Shown: one piece after another, positions 39,308 to 51,665 of the stretch
Numbering within the stretch: position 1 is the first letter of the stretch
Layout: every line of letters begins with the position of its first letter
Assembly: GCA_964007475.1 (NCBI GenBank)
Contig: OZ023274.1
Location: 71,187,303 to 71,251,302, forward strand
Direction: 5' to 3'
DNA from: Hybos culiciformis
Lineage: Eukaryota; Arthropoda; Insecta; Diptera; Hybotidae
Length of the DNA: 64,000 nucleotides
Program-made: the position numbers and the translations under genes
The notes under the pieces: generated by a model
What the model was told of the DNA's origin: nothing
What the model saw: the letters and a program-made list of their open reading frames with translations, nothing else
Database searches by the model: none

Positions 39308-39550
39308 GAGAAATGAAACAATGTATAATGAAAAGTATAGTTTCGAGTAATTTGAGTTTAAAGATTTGAAAATTAAAAAAACGCATGCAAAAATATCAAG
39401 TAACGTAAAATTTCATCTAAAAAACACATTTTAATCAACATTAAGAATATTGCAAAATAGTTGTACTTATAAAATAGAGTACGAGGAATCGAATGGTGCT
39501 ATTATCTTATAATGACGTATAAATATCATATATTGTTTCATTTCTCAGGG
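39308..39550. repeat. Inverted repeat of about 17 bp, 243 bp overall
   Basis: CTGAGAAATGAAACAAT at 39308 onward is inverted as ATTGTTTCATTTCTCAG ending near 39549. It may mark a small inverted-repeat element abutting the SINE-like sequence at 39551-39716. No target-site duplication was identified. Confidence 0.45.
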
Positions 39551-39716
39551 GACTATAATATGTTTAGTAAAAAAAAAACTTTAAAAACAACACAACACTT
39601 AACTCAAGTGAGACAAATTTAGAAATTAACACAAATTCCAGTCCGAGGTGGGAATCGAACCCACGACCGAACATGCCGTAGGATAATGGCAATACCACTA
39701 CGCCATGACGGTCGAC
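39551..39716 (-). mobile_element. tRNA-derived SINE head (or decayed tRNA gene)
   Basis: On the minus strand an RNA polymerase III A box (TGGCGTAGTGG, 39705-39695) is followed at normal spacing by a B box (GGTTCGATTCC, 39661-39651). The T arm is good: GTGGG-TTCGATT-CCCAC. The presumptive acceptor-stem halves (around GACCGTC and CTCGGAC) do not pair, and no clean anticodon arm forms, so a functional tRNA is unlikely. The sequence continues after the T arm into an unrelated region, as in a SINE. The 3' boundary is uncertain. Confidence 0.6.
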
Positions 39717-41310
39717 AACATATTTAAAGGTTAATTTACGTATCCTAAAAAAAAAATTTTATGTTTTAAAAAATTTGGTTTTGCGTACCACCGACAAAGG
39801 CGAAGACAACGGCAGCACTGGCAAGAGCCAGTCGAAACCAGAAATTCGAGTTTTTCTTTAAATTTTGAAAAAAATTTGATATTATTATTTGTTAAATTAA
39901 GCAATTTGAACAAATTTTATTACAACGATCTAATTTCTATTTTAAAAAAATATATATCCTTTGGGAAATGCAATCCTGTTGAAAACTGTATAAGAAAATC
40001 TTTAATGAAATTGAAGAATTTATTCGCATAAATCTGCAAAAGTAAAAAAAAACAAAAAACATTGTATTCACTTGACTCCTTGGTGTCTCACATTTCACAA
40101 AACTAATGAGTCACGTGACACTGTAAAAAATTAAGCTTACGCCCCAAAAATTCAATAAAAAGTTGGAAAAATAAAATTATTTTGGAAGAAAAAAATAAAA
40201 ATTTTTTGTGGTGCAATCAAATTTCTCACTGTTTTCTTGAGTTAATCGAAATTTTTTTTAAATAAATTTTTTTATTTAAAAATTGCAGCTAAATGTCTTT
40301 CTTTGAGTTTATAAATTCTTTACTATCAAAAGTCTGTGACAAGTTTTTTTAATTTTTTCTGATCAAATGAGTAAGGATTCAAGAAAATGTACAATGTTCA
40401 GGTAATTGGAAATATTAATTAATTGGATTGTTGGGAAACTACTATCCTCTTTTCCTTCAGATGATGGAAATAGATATTATTTCTAAATGTGAGTTTAATG
40501 CATATTAACAAAGGCGATTTTAACATGAATTTAGCGGTTTAGCCCTACTGTTTATACACATATATCTCAAACACGTATATATCATTTAATTGGGGGAAGT
40601 AATAAAGATCTATGGTGTGTGGTTCTCATTGAATTTATAAGCAAAATAAAAAAATAATTTGTATTGTGTTAATGTCCTACTATATGGTATTTATATAGGG
40701 CTTTGACGATAATTTGCACAAAAATATGTTTTTTTTTTATGTTTTATTTTATTTTTTTGTTGATCTGTAAAAAAAAATAAAGTACACTATATATGTACGT
40801 CTGTATATTTTATATCCCGAATTATATCCTAGTTCAAGCTCATAATAATCTGGACAATATTAAACTATGCTGATAGTAAATTGTTTGTATATAATTTACG
40901 AATAATTTAAAATTAGTATTTGGTATTATTTGGTATATAAATGTATTCACATATATAATTTTTTATTTTAAGATAGTAGATAGAAAGCAATTAGTAAGTA
41001 AACTTATAAAATATATTACTTCTTATTATTTGAGAAAAAATTACTTAAATTTTTTAAATATTATTGAATTGTTTCGTCTTGGTCTGAGTAATACAATCTA
41101 AGAAAAAAAGAGTGAGGGAATAAGATAGTACTGATGCACAACAAATGAAAACGTTTAAAAAGGATTCACAATTTGTTTTTTTTAGGTTGAGTTTTTTTTA
41201 TATTTAAACTGAATGAACTTTATATTTTGATGCTGTTATGTGATTATTATTCTAGTATTGAAATTATTAACATAAATATGAGGTTTTTAAATACTTTCAA
41301 GTTCATTACT

Positions 41311-41450
41311 GTCACTAATAAAACTTAAGAACCGCCTTAATTTCTATTGCTAATACATATACTTTAATTGAAAGTTTGGGAAGATAATCTTCAAAAATTT
41401 TCCTGTGTGTCACTAATAAAACTTAAGAACCTACTAAATTTCTAATATTA
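41311..41450. repeat. Direct repeat with 98-bp spacing
   Basis: GTCACTAATAAAACTTAAGA occurs at 41311 and again at 41409, each copy followed by ACC and a diverged TAAATTTCTA-like segment. It is a local duplication without coding content. Confidence 0.7.
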
Positions 41451-41980
41451 TATTTTTATAATAAAGTTAAACAATAATTATTGAACTTATATCATCATTT
41501 AACATTGTAGAGGTAAGCATAGCTTTTTCAAAAGGATCGATTCTACGAATATCCTTAAATTACGTATCTAAAGTTATGAAAACTATTCAATTCAAGTTAT
41601 AAAAATTTCTAATTTTATATAATTTCTCTTTAATGAAGTGAACTTCGGTGGCCCGTGGGATTAAGAAATAAGTCAAAATGATTTGTTCTTATAAAAATAA
41701 AAATAATAATAAAAATAAACCTTTTAATAATAGTTAGACAAAAATAATGCAACTCAAAAAATGAAGGACACGTGCATTAAACAAAGTTTTTTTTTGCTTT
41801 TTGTATATTTGTTAAGAGCAACACGTGCACACTCTTAACTATCCATGTTCCTTCAGATAAAAAAACTTTAAGGTATGTGCTTTCTTACATTTATACCAGA
41901 ATCAGAGTAGAGCGATGGTTATTAAAAAATGAAAAATAAAAATATTAAAAAAAAATAAAAAGAAAACAATGAGAAAAACG

Positions 41981-42897
41981 TACACAGAAAGAAATAAATT
42001 AGAATAATTGACTAATCATAATTAAATGAATCAGCTTTCTTTAATTTAACTAATGTTTTAAACAAATTAATTACTTAAATAGTTGAAAAAAAATTCAAAA
42101 TTGACTGATTTTTCTAATGCAAATTCATTGATTTGAGTTTTAAAATACAAATAATTAATTGAAAGAATTATTAAATTCAATAGTTGTTTTTAACAATTCA
42201 TTTATTTGAAATATTAAAACAAATTTGTTAAAATGAAAATTAAGGTAAATTTTAAAATATCTAAACATTATGTGATTCAACAAATTTAATTATTTGATTT
42301 GAAATAAATATTTCAATATATCAACTACAAAAATAGTAGAATTGTACAATAACATTCTTTGACAATTGTAGAAAGTTTTCATAGAAACCGATTTTATATT
42401 GTCTATTAATACATTGTTGTATATCACTGACATAGCTCAGTGGAAGAATTCATAACATTGAACAAAACGGTTAAGCAACGCCTCGTTGTGATAGAACTTA
42501 GATGGGTGACCGACCAAAAAAGCTAAAAAAAAAAAAAAGCAATGTCTCGTAGTGGATAGTACTTAGATGTGTGACCAACCAAAAAAGTTTAAAAAAAAAG
42601 AAAAAAGAAAAAAAAAACAAAAAAAAAAACCAAAAAAGTTAAAAAAAAAAAATTTTAAAAAAACCAAAAAAAACATTTGAGTTGTTTTTTTGTATTTGAG
42701 GGGTCAAAAACGGATAATGCAAATTAGATATTTCATTTAAATTATTAAATGAATCAAATAATTACGATTTGTAGCAAATCATTTAATTAAGAATAGCTGG
42801 TTCAATTAAACAGTTTAAATGGCTAAAATTCAATCACAAACATTAAATGATTTTATTTAAAGTTTAGATGAAAAGGCTACTCTTTTTTTTCTGTGTA
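41981..42897. mobile_element. Possible 917-bp element with short terminal inverted repeats
   Basis: TACACAGAAAGAAA at 41981 is matched by an inverted TTTTTTTTCTGTGTA ending at 42897. The interior is built of many ATTAAAT- and TGAATCA-like fragments in both orientations and contains the 5S/tRNA composite at 42431-42580. The terminal repeat is short and no target-site duplication is evident, so the ends are tentative. Confidence 0.4.
42431..42580 (+). mobile_element. Composite repeat: tRNA-type A box plus two 5S-rRNA-like modules
   Basis: TAGCTCAGTGG near 42433 is a perfect tRNA A box. After it, GGTTAAGCAACG (42469-42480) and ACTTAGATGGGTGACCG (42496-42512) match the internal control region of 5S rRNA (A box and C box) at nearly native spacing. 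A second, diverged module (AAGCAATG at 42537, ACTTAGATGTGTGACCA at 42561-42577) follows an A-rich spacer. Long A-rich sequence follows both modules. This fits a 5S-derived SINE with a partial duplication; a functional 5S gene is excluded because the 5' and 3' stem halves are absent. Confidence 0.7.
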
Positions 42898-43247
42898 AGC
42901 GTATTAACCTAATTCTATACATTTTTGAATGTTAAAATTATATTTTGAAAAATAAAATAAATTTTTTAAGTGATTTTAATCCCTATTATACTTGCGTAGA
43001 AAATCCATGAAATTGAAGCCATCATTTAGTTTTCTATTAGTTTCAGTAAATTCATTTCATAAATTTAATTTTAACTTAAAGCTTCATTGGAAAGTAAAGT
43101 TGAATTTTTAAACTTTGTCGAAAAATTAGGACATAGAAAAAAAATTCACAGGAAATTTTATTCAGTGCTGTTGTATTTTAATAAAAAAAAAAGTTCCAGC
43201 TTACAAATCATAAATATTCCTATAGAAAATATACATGTATACTTTGG

Positions 43248-43769
43248 TTATTTCATTACGAAAAAGTATTTCAAATGGAACTTTAAAATTTTGTAATTTT
43301 CCGAATAAGAAGAAATTAAAAAAAATATATTTTCGCATAATAGAATAAATTTTATTTCATATTTGGACCATATTTTTATTTGAAACATCAAATTGTAAAA
43401 AGTTGAATATTTTGTTATTGTTTTTTCTTCATAAACATTAAAATATAAATATACCAACTTAAAGAAAGAATTTGCAAAGCATGGAAAAGGATTTATTTTA
43501 TCGCTAGGAAACGTAATCCTTTTTGGAAAATTGAAACAAAGTATAACTTTTTTTTTGAAAGCCACTTCTGTATAAATAATATTGATTTGCTTTGAAAAAT
43601 TACAACAACAAAAAAAAAGGAATAAATTTCGACCCACTGCATAATTATCAAAAAAAAAAAAACAAAAATATATTTCCGCAACATAAAACATATTCCGCAT
43701 ATAATTGGGATAATCTTTTACAATCTTGTTCCTTTCTGGCTCATGTACTTTGATTTTTGAAACCCTCAT
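43248..43769 (-). CDS. Unrecognised 173-residue ORF, doubtful
   Basis: This is the longest open frame in the window outside recognised exons. Most others are below 100 residues, and stop codons should be frequent in such A+T-rich DNA. The product is rich in Phe, Lys, Ile, Tyr and Asn, with homopolymer-coded patches such as FCFFFFD and FFCCC, and has no motif I recognise. Poly-T runs on the coding strand suppress stops and may explain the length. No splice sites, promoter or relative supports it. It could be a relic of a transposon or receptor gene, or chance. Confidence 0.2.
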   Translation of the reverse strand: MRVSKIKVHEPERNKIVKDYPNYMRNMFYVAEIYFCFFFFDNYAVGRNLFLFFCCCNFSKQINIIYTEVAFKKKVILCFNFPKRITFPSDKINPFPCFANSFFKLVYLYFNVYEEKTITKYSTFYNLMFQIKIWSKYEIKFILLCENIFFLISSYSENYKILKFHLKYFFVMK

Positions 43770-43777
43770 TATAATGT

Positions 43778-43798
43778 TTATTATTATTATTATTATTT
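43778..43798. repeat. TTA microsatellite
   Basis: About seven TTA-type units just beyond the start codon side of the 173-codon frame. No function is suggested. Confidence 0.75.
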
Positions 43799-46700
43799 CT
43801 TTTTTCTTGTAAATCTGACAATATGCTTTACGTTAAAATAGTTCAAGGATATAAATAAAATTTTACCCTATTTGTTATATAAAAAACCAGAAAATTATAC
43901 TTAAAGGGTGCACAATACTCATATAGTACTCCACTTTAAAGAAATTCATAAAAATAAGTAAAATAAGTAAAATAAGCAAAAAATGCAGAATATGTTAAAA
44001 AATATACAAATTTATTGTTCCATAAAAATTATAATACCATTGTTAAAGCATGAATTTACACAAGATGAGCGTATACACAGTTTTTTTGAACAACATTATT
44101 ATTATTATTAATAAAAAAGGACATCCCGTGTAACATTTTACATATACCAAAGAAAAATGTAAAAAATAACTTAAATTAAGAGAAATGAACACATAATAAT
44201 TATTATATTTCGATTAGTACTAAAGCAAATTATTCTGCATCCGTCATATAGTACAGATCCGTTTAATCGTTCACTGTTCTGTGGCTGAAATTCTATTGGT
44301 TACTAACATTCTATTGGATTAACAGGTGGGGCTTAGAAAATATTAAAGCTATATTTTGAAAGTACTTAAGTACTATACAATTTTTTTTTTCAACCTTCCA
44401 TTTAAAAGTCCTTATTTTGTAATAATAAAATTATGATTTGAACATAATATTATGTTATTCGGGTTGTACACATAATTTCTGATACCGCTATATGATACTC
44501 TACACAGTTTTTTATTATTATTTTTAAAAAATATTAAAAGAAAAAAAAATCATTACCCCTTGAATCAGATCAAAAATTAAGATGTCTATAAATTTTGCCT
44601 TTTATTTTTATTTGATATTAAATTACGACAGGTACCAAGTGTACTTAATATCAAAACAAACAAAATTTTTGACTAAATCCTTTTTCCCCAACTGAACTGA
44701 ACTCAAATCTTTTATGTAATTTTAATCTTTTTTTTTATTTCACTAAAGAAAAATATGATTAATTTGCATAGTTGAATTGATTTATGTCATTTATTCTAAG
44801 TTTTTAATACTTACAACAACTATAGAAACAATTCCAATTTATAGAATGATATAGTATAAATATAAATGAAAGCCGAAATTTACTATTTAAAATATTTTAC
44901 AATTGATACATCAAAATCGAAAAAAAATAATACATAGCAGCTTCATAGTAATGATAGATAAATTGAAACAACAATCATCTTCGAAAAAACCTGGAAATTC
45001 AAATTCATGAATTTCGAGCTCTTTGTAGGTTGATACTAGTATCATAGTTTCAAAGAAGATGTCGTAATAGTATTAAAAAACAATACATTTATTAATTTTT
45101 AAACATCAAATTATATTGATAATATTGTTTAAAATTAATAAAATAAATGATTATATATTTTTGGCATAGAATCGCTTAAAAATCCATTTGAAAAGCGTTG
45201 AAAAATAAATGGTTACATGTGTCGACAATATTTTGGGTAAAATTTCTTTTTGATAAAAATCTTTATCAAAACCTATTAATAAGGACTTGCCCACCCCAAT
45301 CGTTTTAATTTAATTTCAAATATACACTCATTATTATCAACAGATTATATAAAGTCCTTTTTCACGGTGAATTTTTTTTTTTAAGGAAGGGTAGATTCAT
45401 ATCTCAATAGAATGTTGACAGGTCATGATTTTGACTAACATGTCAAATTTGATTTCACAATTATTTATCGTTATGTTTCTTTTATTTCAGTGTAAAAAGA
45501 TTTTAAATGTTTGAAAATAAATTTGAAAAAAATAAAAATTAAAATAAATAATTTATAATAAAGTTTAGTGAGAGACTTGGCTGAAAAATATCATGCTGTA
45601 AAAATACAAAGATGAGCGGATGATTCAAAAGTGATTATATAAGTATTTTCTGTGCATCAAAAATAAATAATAAATTATTACTTAATCAACTAATAACGGT
45701 TGTTAAAGTTGAAATACTTTTAAAAACAGAAAAGTTTATATCTTTATATTACTAAGTTTAAGATAAGTTATTTCTGTTTTTCTTTTGTAAAATGATAAAA
45801 TGAAGGAAGCACAGTAAGATCAGAATAAAGAAACTTAGTATGTATATAAATAATAAATTATTTGTTATCGGAGTAATTTTATAAATTTTTTAACTATTAC
45901 GAAATGTCATATGAATTTTTCGAGCACTGTCTTGAATATATCGCCTGCTCATTATAATAATAGTGTTTGATAGTTATACACTGTTATTCAATTATATAGC
46001 ACCATTAAAGCCCCCGCAGTCCACTTTATAAGTACAACTTCTATCCATTCTTGAAAGCCTTGATCATACCATATTTTAAGTGATATATATGAAAATGTTT
46101 CATTTCAATTGTATATCAATTTTATTTTTTCAAAAACTTTAAATTCATTTTACTCATAATTATTCTTTATTATATACAGTGTTATTATTATACTCACCAG
46201 ACGATAACATTCATTGAAAGTATTTAAAGTCGTTTGCTCCAATTGAATTCTGATTTTCCCAAAAACGATGAAGTTTATATTTTACTATTTTTTTTTATTG
46301 AAAATCAGGAAATATTATTATTTATTAATAAGGACATTTTTATTTTCTCAGTTTCAAAGTACAATTTTATTCGAACATGTAAACCTAATAGTTTTATCTT
46401 CAATCAGTATTACAAAAGCCGGAAAAAATATGAAAACAAATATTTAGAACATATGTTGGGAAAAGTTTTATATCCATAAGGTAAAACTTATGGTCATTGA
46501 AACTCTGAAAAAATATTTAGCATGAAAAGTGAAATCAATGTTAATTATTTCATTAACAATTTCTGAAGTGATTTCACTTTTATTATAATAGGTATATTCT
46601 ATTAAGTTTTCAAGCATTTTGTTTATTTTATAAGAATTATAGTTTTGAGATTTACTATTACGGGTTTATAGCCTAAAACAAAAAAAGATAACTAGAATCT

Positions 46701-47693
46701 TAACTAAAAAATTCAATTATCATATTTTTAAATTTTGCAGAAATCGCATGAAATTATTCTAATTTTCTAGCATTGCAGATCAGGACAGGTATAAGATATG
46801 AAGTGAATTTCACCCGAAACAAAACATTGGAAGTTTCACTACGAATGCAAATATTAGCTTCTCTATAGGTATCTAAATTAAATTGTTTGTTTCATGTTAA
46901 TTTTTTTCTAAAACTATGATTAAAAAAGATAAAAAAAAATTAAATAAAATTATATGGAGAAGATGAAAGATATAAAAAATATAAATTTTCATTCAAATAT
47001 TATTTATTTATTATTTATTTATTTATTTTTCTATTTTTATTTCTATAAAAAGGGTAAAAAAATTAATTTTCGAAATTTCTGTAAATATAATAATATAAAT
47101 TTTTTTTTTTTTTTGTATCTACGAAAAAGGAAAATTATGTCTGCAGAAAAAATTTCATAATGGTAACTTTTTACTAAACTACGCAAGTCCATGAAAAATT
47201 TATAGAGTGCGAATTTTCATTTTCAGTGAATTATATTTATATAGGTATACATTGAAAGTGTATGAATTATAAAGTTACATTTTGCACTTTCATCTCCACT
47301 GAAAGGGTGAGAATATTGTCAGAAAAAATTCAAACGTAATTTTACATAATTCTTTTAATAGAATAATTAATAAAAAATAAGCTTTTTGTTCAAAAAAATA
47401 TTAAGTATTTTATTTATTGCTTGATCAAACAATTTATAATATTATTAAAAATATTCTTTTAAACTAAATAAAAACAAACACAAAATAAGCTACAAATAAA
47501 TAAATAATTAATTAAAGTAAAATTAAAATTTAGGATACGAGTTAATTTGTTACAAGTCCTGAAAATGAAAGAATGTATTACGAATTGCATAAATATAAAG
47601 CAACAAATTTAATACAAAGCAATAAAGCACTAAACTTAAGTCAAAATTAATTGCTCATAATTTATTTCAAACCACAACCAGGTAAGATACCCA

Positions 47694-47838
47694 GTTTCCG
47701 GCCACTTGGTTGAATATTTGATTTTCATCGTTGAAAAAAAGCTTACCAAATTTTGGCCTAGAACCCTAAATTGGACCATAGGTGGAGTGTTATTTAAAAA
47801 AGAAAATCTATAGGCCGACAATTGGGGGTGGCCGAAAA
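47694..47838. repeat. Possible small inverted-repeat element
   Basis: TTTCCGGCCAC near 47694 is inverted as GTGGCCGAAAA near 47830, and both sides carry TACC next to the repeat. The enclosed sequence is noticeably less A+T-rich than its surroundings. The evidence is thin because the terminal repeat is about 11 bases with one mismatch. Confidence 0.35.
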
Positions 47839-48380
47839 TACCTTCCTTTTTCTTTTTTATTTTTCACATGCCACGAGTTTTTTCAATTCAACTCAAAAAA
47901 TTTTGATATCTTTTTTTTTGCGTATACGATGAAAAAAAAATTTATATGATTTTTATACAATTTTTTTTTTTCGTGTAAGCTACCTACGGCATTTAAGATA
48001 TTGTACACAAAACATACGAAAAAAAAAAAAAAAACAGGGAAAAAAAACCAAATAAAAAAAATATGAAAGCAGTAGTATAGTATAAATAATTTTATTTTTC
48101 TCTTTTCTTTTTTTTTTTTTTCGAATTACACTTGTACAAATAAACTCCACAAAAAAAAATATTATAATTTTTTTTTTAATTTTTTTTATTTACTACACAC
48201 CCAAAAACTTTCAATTGGTTACCAATACAAAATGACTTCAATCGAAAATAAAAAATAAAAAATAATAATAATAAACAAACTTTCGCAAAAGAAATTTTAC
48301 GTATCTTTTTTTTTTTTTATGTACATGGAAAACTTCAAATATTTTTAATATGAAACAAAAAAAAAAAAAGTTTTCCTCAA

Positions 48381-48404
48381 TTTTTTTTTTTTTTTTTTTT
48401 TTTT
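48381..48404. repeat. T24 homopolymer in a homopolymer-dense patch
   Basis: A run of 24 thymines lies within about 900 bases (47870-48800) that are almost entirely A or T runs. Base calls and length here should be treated as uncertain. Confidence 0.85.
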
Positions 48405-49454
48405 ATCAAACGATATTTTTACCATTTTTGTAAATAAAAATAAAGAATAAGCACGATTTTTGTATATTTTTAAAGTTTGTTATAAAAAAAATAAAATAAA
48501 TAAATAAAAAAAAAACAGAATTCATCAAATTTGTTTTTAATCAAAAAAGAAGTTTGTTGTGAGATTTTTTTTTTCTGTTTCTTTTTCTTCGTTTCTTCAG
48601 CAGAAAATGAAAATTATTATAAACATAATAATTTTCTGATTTTCATTTTGAATTTCTTAAAAAAAAAAAAATTTTTTTGTTTAAACGTCCACTAAGAAGA
48701 AAATAAAAATTAATTAGAAAATAAAAAAATTAAAGAAATAAAAATTTGGAATAAAAAATAATAAATAAATAAAAATAAGTAAATAAATAAAAAAAAAGTT
48801 GTGCGTTTATTTTGTAAACAACAATATATAGAAATATGTATTTTTATATTTATAATTTTCATTGATAAAATAAATTTATCGTTTAGAGAAGAATAAAATT
48901 TGGCACAAACAAAAATTTGATTCAAGTGGATTATTATAATATTAACTCTCAAATAAATAAATTACACATATGTTTGCATATATAATATACAAAAAAGAGT
49001 AAGGTCAACAATGACTTAACAAATAAATAAATAGAAAGAGCAATCAATTTTTCTCGATAATCATTCAGACAGCAAATAATCCAATTGTACACACATTTAT
49101 AAAGAAATCATACTTGTTTATCTAATGGCTATTATCGAACTTACCTGTTGGAAAATTCCATTCTCCATTCTATATTTTAATCGAATATAAATTGAAATAG
49201 TAAATTAATAAGATTTTCCAATAATCTTATAACTTCCTATCCTAGTGAATTTTCGAAATTTAAGTTCGGAAATTTTATTCAGGCTTTGCATATATCTTCA
49301 TAAATTTATGAGCTTATCATCACAACTAATAACAAAGTTATAGATAATCCAGTTGTCAGCTATTCAGCTATTATATAAAACCAAATATTTAATAAAAAAA
49401 AAATATAATTATAAAAAAATTGATGTAAATAGTCATAAATGTGTTTGGTACCAC

Positions 49455-49671
49455 CATAGATTAAGAATATACATAGATTGTTAGCTTCATACAACATTAT
49501 TTTTGGTATTTTTATGTGAATGTGTTAGTATAACAAAATAAAATACGTGATAATTATCAATGTATGAAAAGAATTTTATTTAGTTTTACTAACACCTTCA
49601 CATAAAAATACCAAAAAAGACTGAAAAAATTTTGTATGAAGCTATAAATCTTTCTGTATTCTTAATCTATG
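49455..49671. mobile_element. 217-bp MITE with 7-bp target duplication
   Basis: The ends are CATAGATTAAGAATA and TATTCTTAATCTATG, and the sequence GTACCAC flanks both sides (49448-49454 and 49672-49678). Complementarity continues inward: TTGTATGAAGCT on the right matches AGCTTCATACAA on the left, and GGTATTTTTATGTGAA on the left matches TTCACATAAAAATACC on the right. There is no coding capacity. CA..TG termini with a 7-8 bp duplication suggest a hAT- or P-type mobiliser. Confidence 0.82.
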
Positions 49672-51537
49672 GTACCACGTAACACAATTAACTCGCATAC
49701 GAATTAAATGAGAGTATTTTTGTATTATTTCACCGTTCAAATACTATCAGTAAACCTTAAAAATTTTTCCGACTTGGATACATTGATATATAAGAATTTC
49801 AAATAATGTCAATATTGATTCTTATTTATTCTTAAAAAATAAAATAAAAATTAAAAAACATTTTTTTGGAGTTTGAGTCATAAAATTTAATATTTTATTC
49901 GGAAAAAATGTATATGCACATAATGTAAATAAGTATTATACATAACATAGTTATATATGACATGTATATATGCATACAATTTTCTTTTTCCTTATATGTT
50001 CCATGTCAATAATTATATGTACAAAATTTTCCTCTTGAAAATTAAAGGAAAATATACAACAAAGAAAAATATAAACTGCAAAAAAAAAAAATAAATAAAA
50101 AAAAAAAATAACGAAATATACATATAATTTTTTTTTTCTGAATGTCTTGATTACAGAAATTTTTCCTTATATTTCCTTTTTTTTTTCTTTTTGAATTTTA
50201 TCGGTGAAAAATTCTGCAGTTGCATTTGGCACGCGTCAAAAAATGTCACGAAAATTATAAAATTTCTTCTTTTTTTTATTTTTGTTTCATTTTGCTAGCG
50301 GCTCAAAGAAATAACTAATTGATTATTAATGAAGGAAAAGTTGGATTTAATTATAATATTAGTGTTAAAAGTCAAATTTTTAGCATCTTAAAATCAAAAA
50401 AAAAAATAAATAAATAAAAACGTGATAAAAAGTTTGGTTAGAAATAATTTAGATTTAATAATTATAAAAATTATACAGAAAAACATAAAAATAATATATT
50501 GCTAATAATTATATGCATAATAATGTAGGTATTTGTATATGTTGTATCCACCATATGGTAGTTCAGTTTGCGAATCATATGTATAGTGCTAAATAAATGG
50601 ATATCATTAATAAATAAAATTCGAAAGGTAGATACTACTATATAATGACCATAGTTGAAACTTATAAATAATTACGTAGACATCATATGGTACAAAATGT
50701 TTGCACTTAAAACAGTTGAAATGTTCTTATTTAATCTGGATTTGCCAAGAAATATTTCTCCATTAATCGGACAAACTTTTTGAACACAAAAGACCTTAAT
50801 GTTTTATTTTGAAACCATAGGCGATGAATGTAAAAATTATGTAAAATTTTTTTTAATAAACATTTACAATCATTGGAAATTTATTAAATTTTTTGGCATT
50901 TTCTTAAAAAAAATTATGAATTTTAGCTTTATAAAGTATGAAAGTATTCAAAATTTAAAATATTTCTTAAATTTTTAAGTAAAATGAAGTTCATATTTGG
51001 AAGCCAAAATTTTTTTTAGAACAGAAAAACCTCTCTAGTTATACGGATGTTATATAACATTATATTGGCAAAGTAATATTAATTATTGCTCCCTATTTTT
51101 ATTTAAATTACCTAAATATAACAAGAACTGTATACGATATGTGACCAGCCGACGGATTTTGCTATTATTATTTGTTAATTGCAATTTTACTTAATATAAT
51201 ATAATTTATAATATAGTATAAGTAGATTATATTGTCAAAAGTATATTAGAATTTGATTATTAGTTTTTTACGTCTTTTTGGTGGATCAACATTAAATGTA
51301 AATGTAAAAAATGTGTTTGATTTTACACTAATTATACAGCTTCTTCTAGCTCATTTTACATACGCATCTATGTACATATATTTCTTTATTAATATTCAAA
51401 TCAATTTCAATACAATTAAAGCTTTGATACATTGGCGCGACCTACGTAATTCTAAATAACGAAATTATTGGCTAAAATTTGAAAGAAACAAAATAATTTC
51501 ACTGAAACATACGCTTTGACTTCTAAAATAATTGCCT

Positions 51538-51547
51538 TCTTTTTCAG
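51538..51547 (+). promoter_or_regulatory. Candidate splice acceptor of the apB 5' UTR
   Basis: CTTTTTCAG lies 38 bases before the apB start codon, and the sequence after it has an in-frame TAA. If used, the first coding exon begins with a short untranslated leader spliced from an upstream non-coding exon not identified here. Confidence 0.4.
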
Positions 51548-51585
51548 TTACATAATATAAATTAAAAACAAAAAAAAATAAAATT

Positions 51586-51665
51586 ATGTTAAAGGAGTTG
51601 ATTCCATCTAAAACCTTATTAACTGATATTAATTGCGGTGGTTGTGGAAATCTGATAAAAGATAG
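51586..51665 (+). CDS. apB: apB exon 1: start codon and first LIM1 ligands
   Basis: ATG at 51586 opens MLKELIPSKTLLTDIN, followed by the first LIM1 pair CGGC and GNLIKD. The exon ends AG|GTGAGT in phase 2. An in-frame TAA about 40 bases upstream rules out extension within this exon. Confidence 0.88.

Larger units (their letters stand above)
28683..51585. other. 22.9-kb interval between apA and apB
   Basis: This interval holds the apA 3' untranslated region, any upstream non-coding exons of apB, and repeats listed separately. Apart from two doubtful ORFs (38969-39193 and 43248-43769) no gene is supported. A+T content is extreme throughout, with a particularly homopolymer-dense patch at about 47870-48800. 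Shared regulatory elements for the two paralogues could lie here, but none can be demonstrated from sequence alone. Confidence 0.8.

Noticed and set aside
39785..39845. GC-rich patch whose minus strand could read LASAAVV..VGGTQ, similar to AARAAVV-GGTR in the ORF at 38969.
   Set aside because: The DNA match is about 17 bases with mismatches and one side includes its own hairpin (ACTGGC-AAGA-GCCAGT), so shared ancestry is not convincing.
42431..42580. Functional 5S rRNA gene.
   Set aside because: Only the internal control region is present; the pairing 5' and 3' ends of 5S rRNA are absent and the flanks are A-rich.
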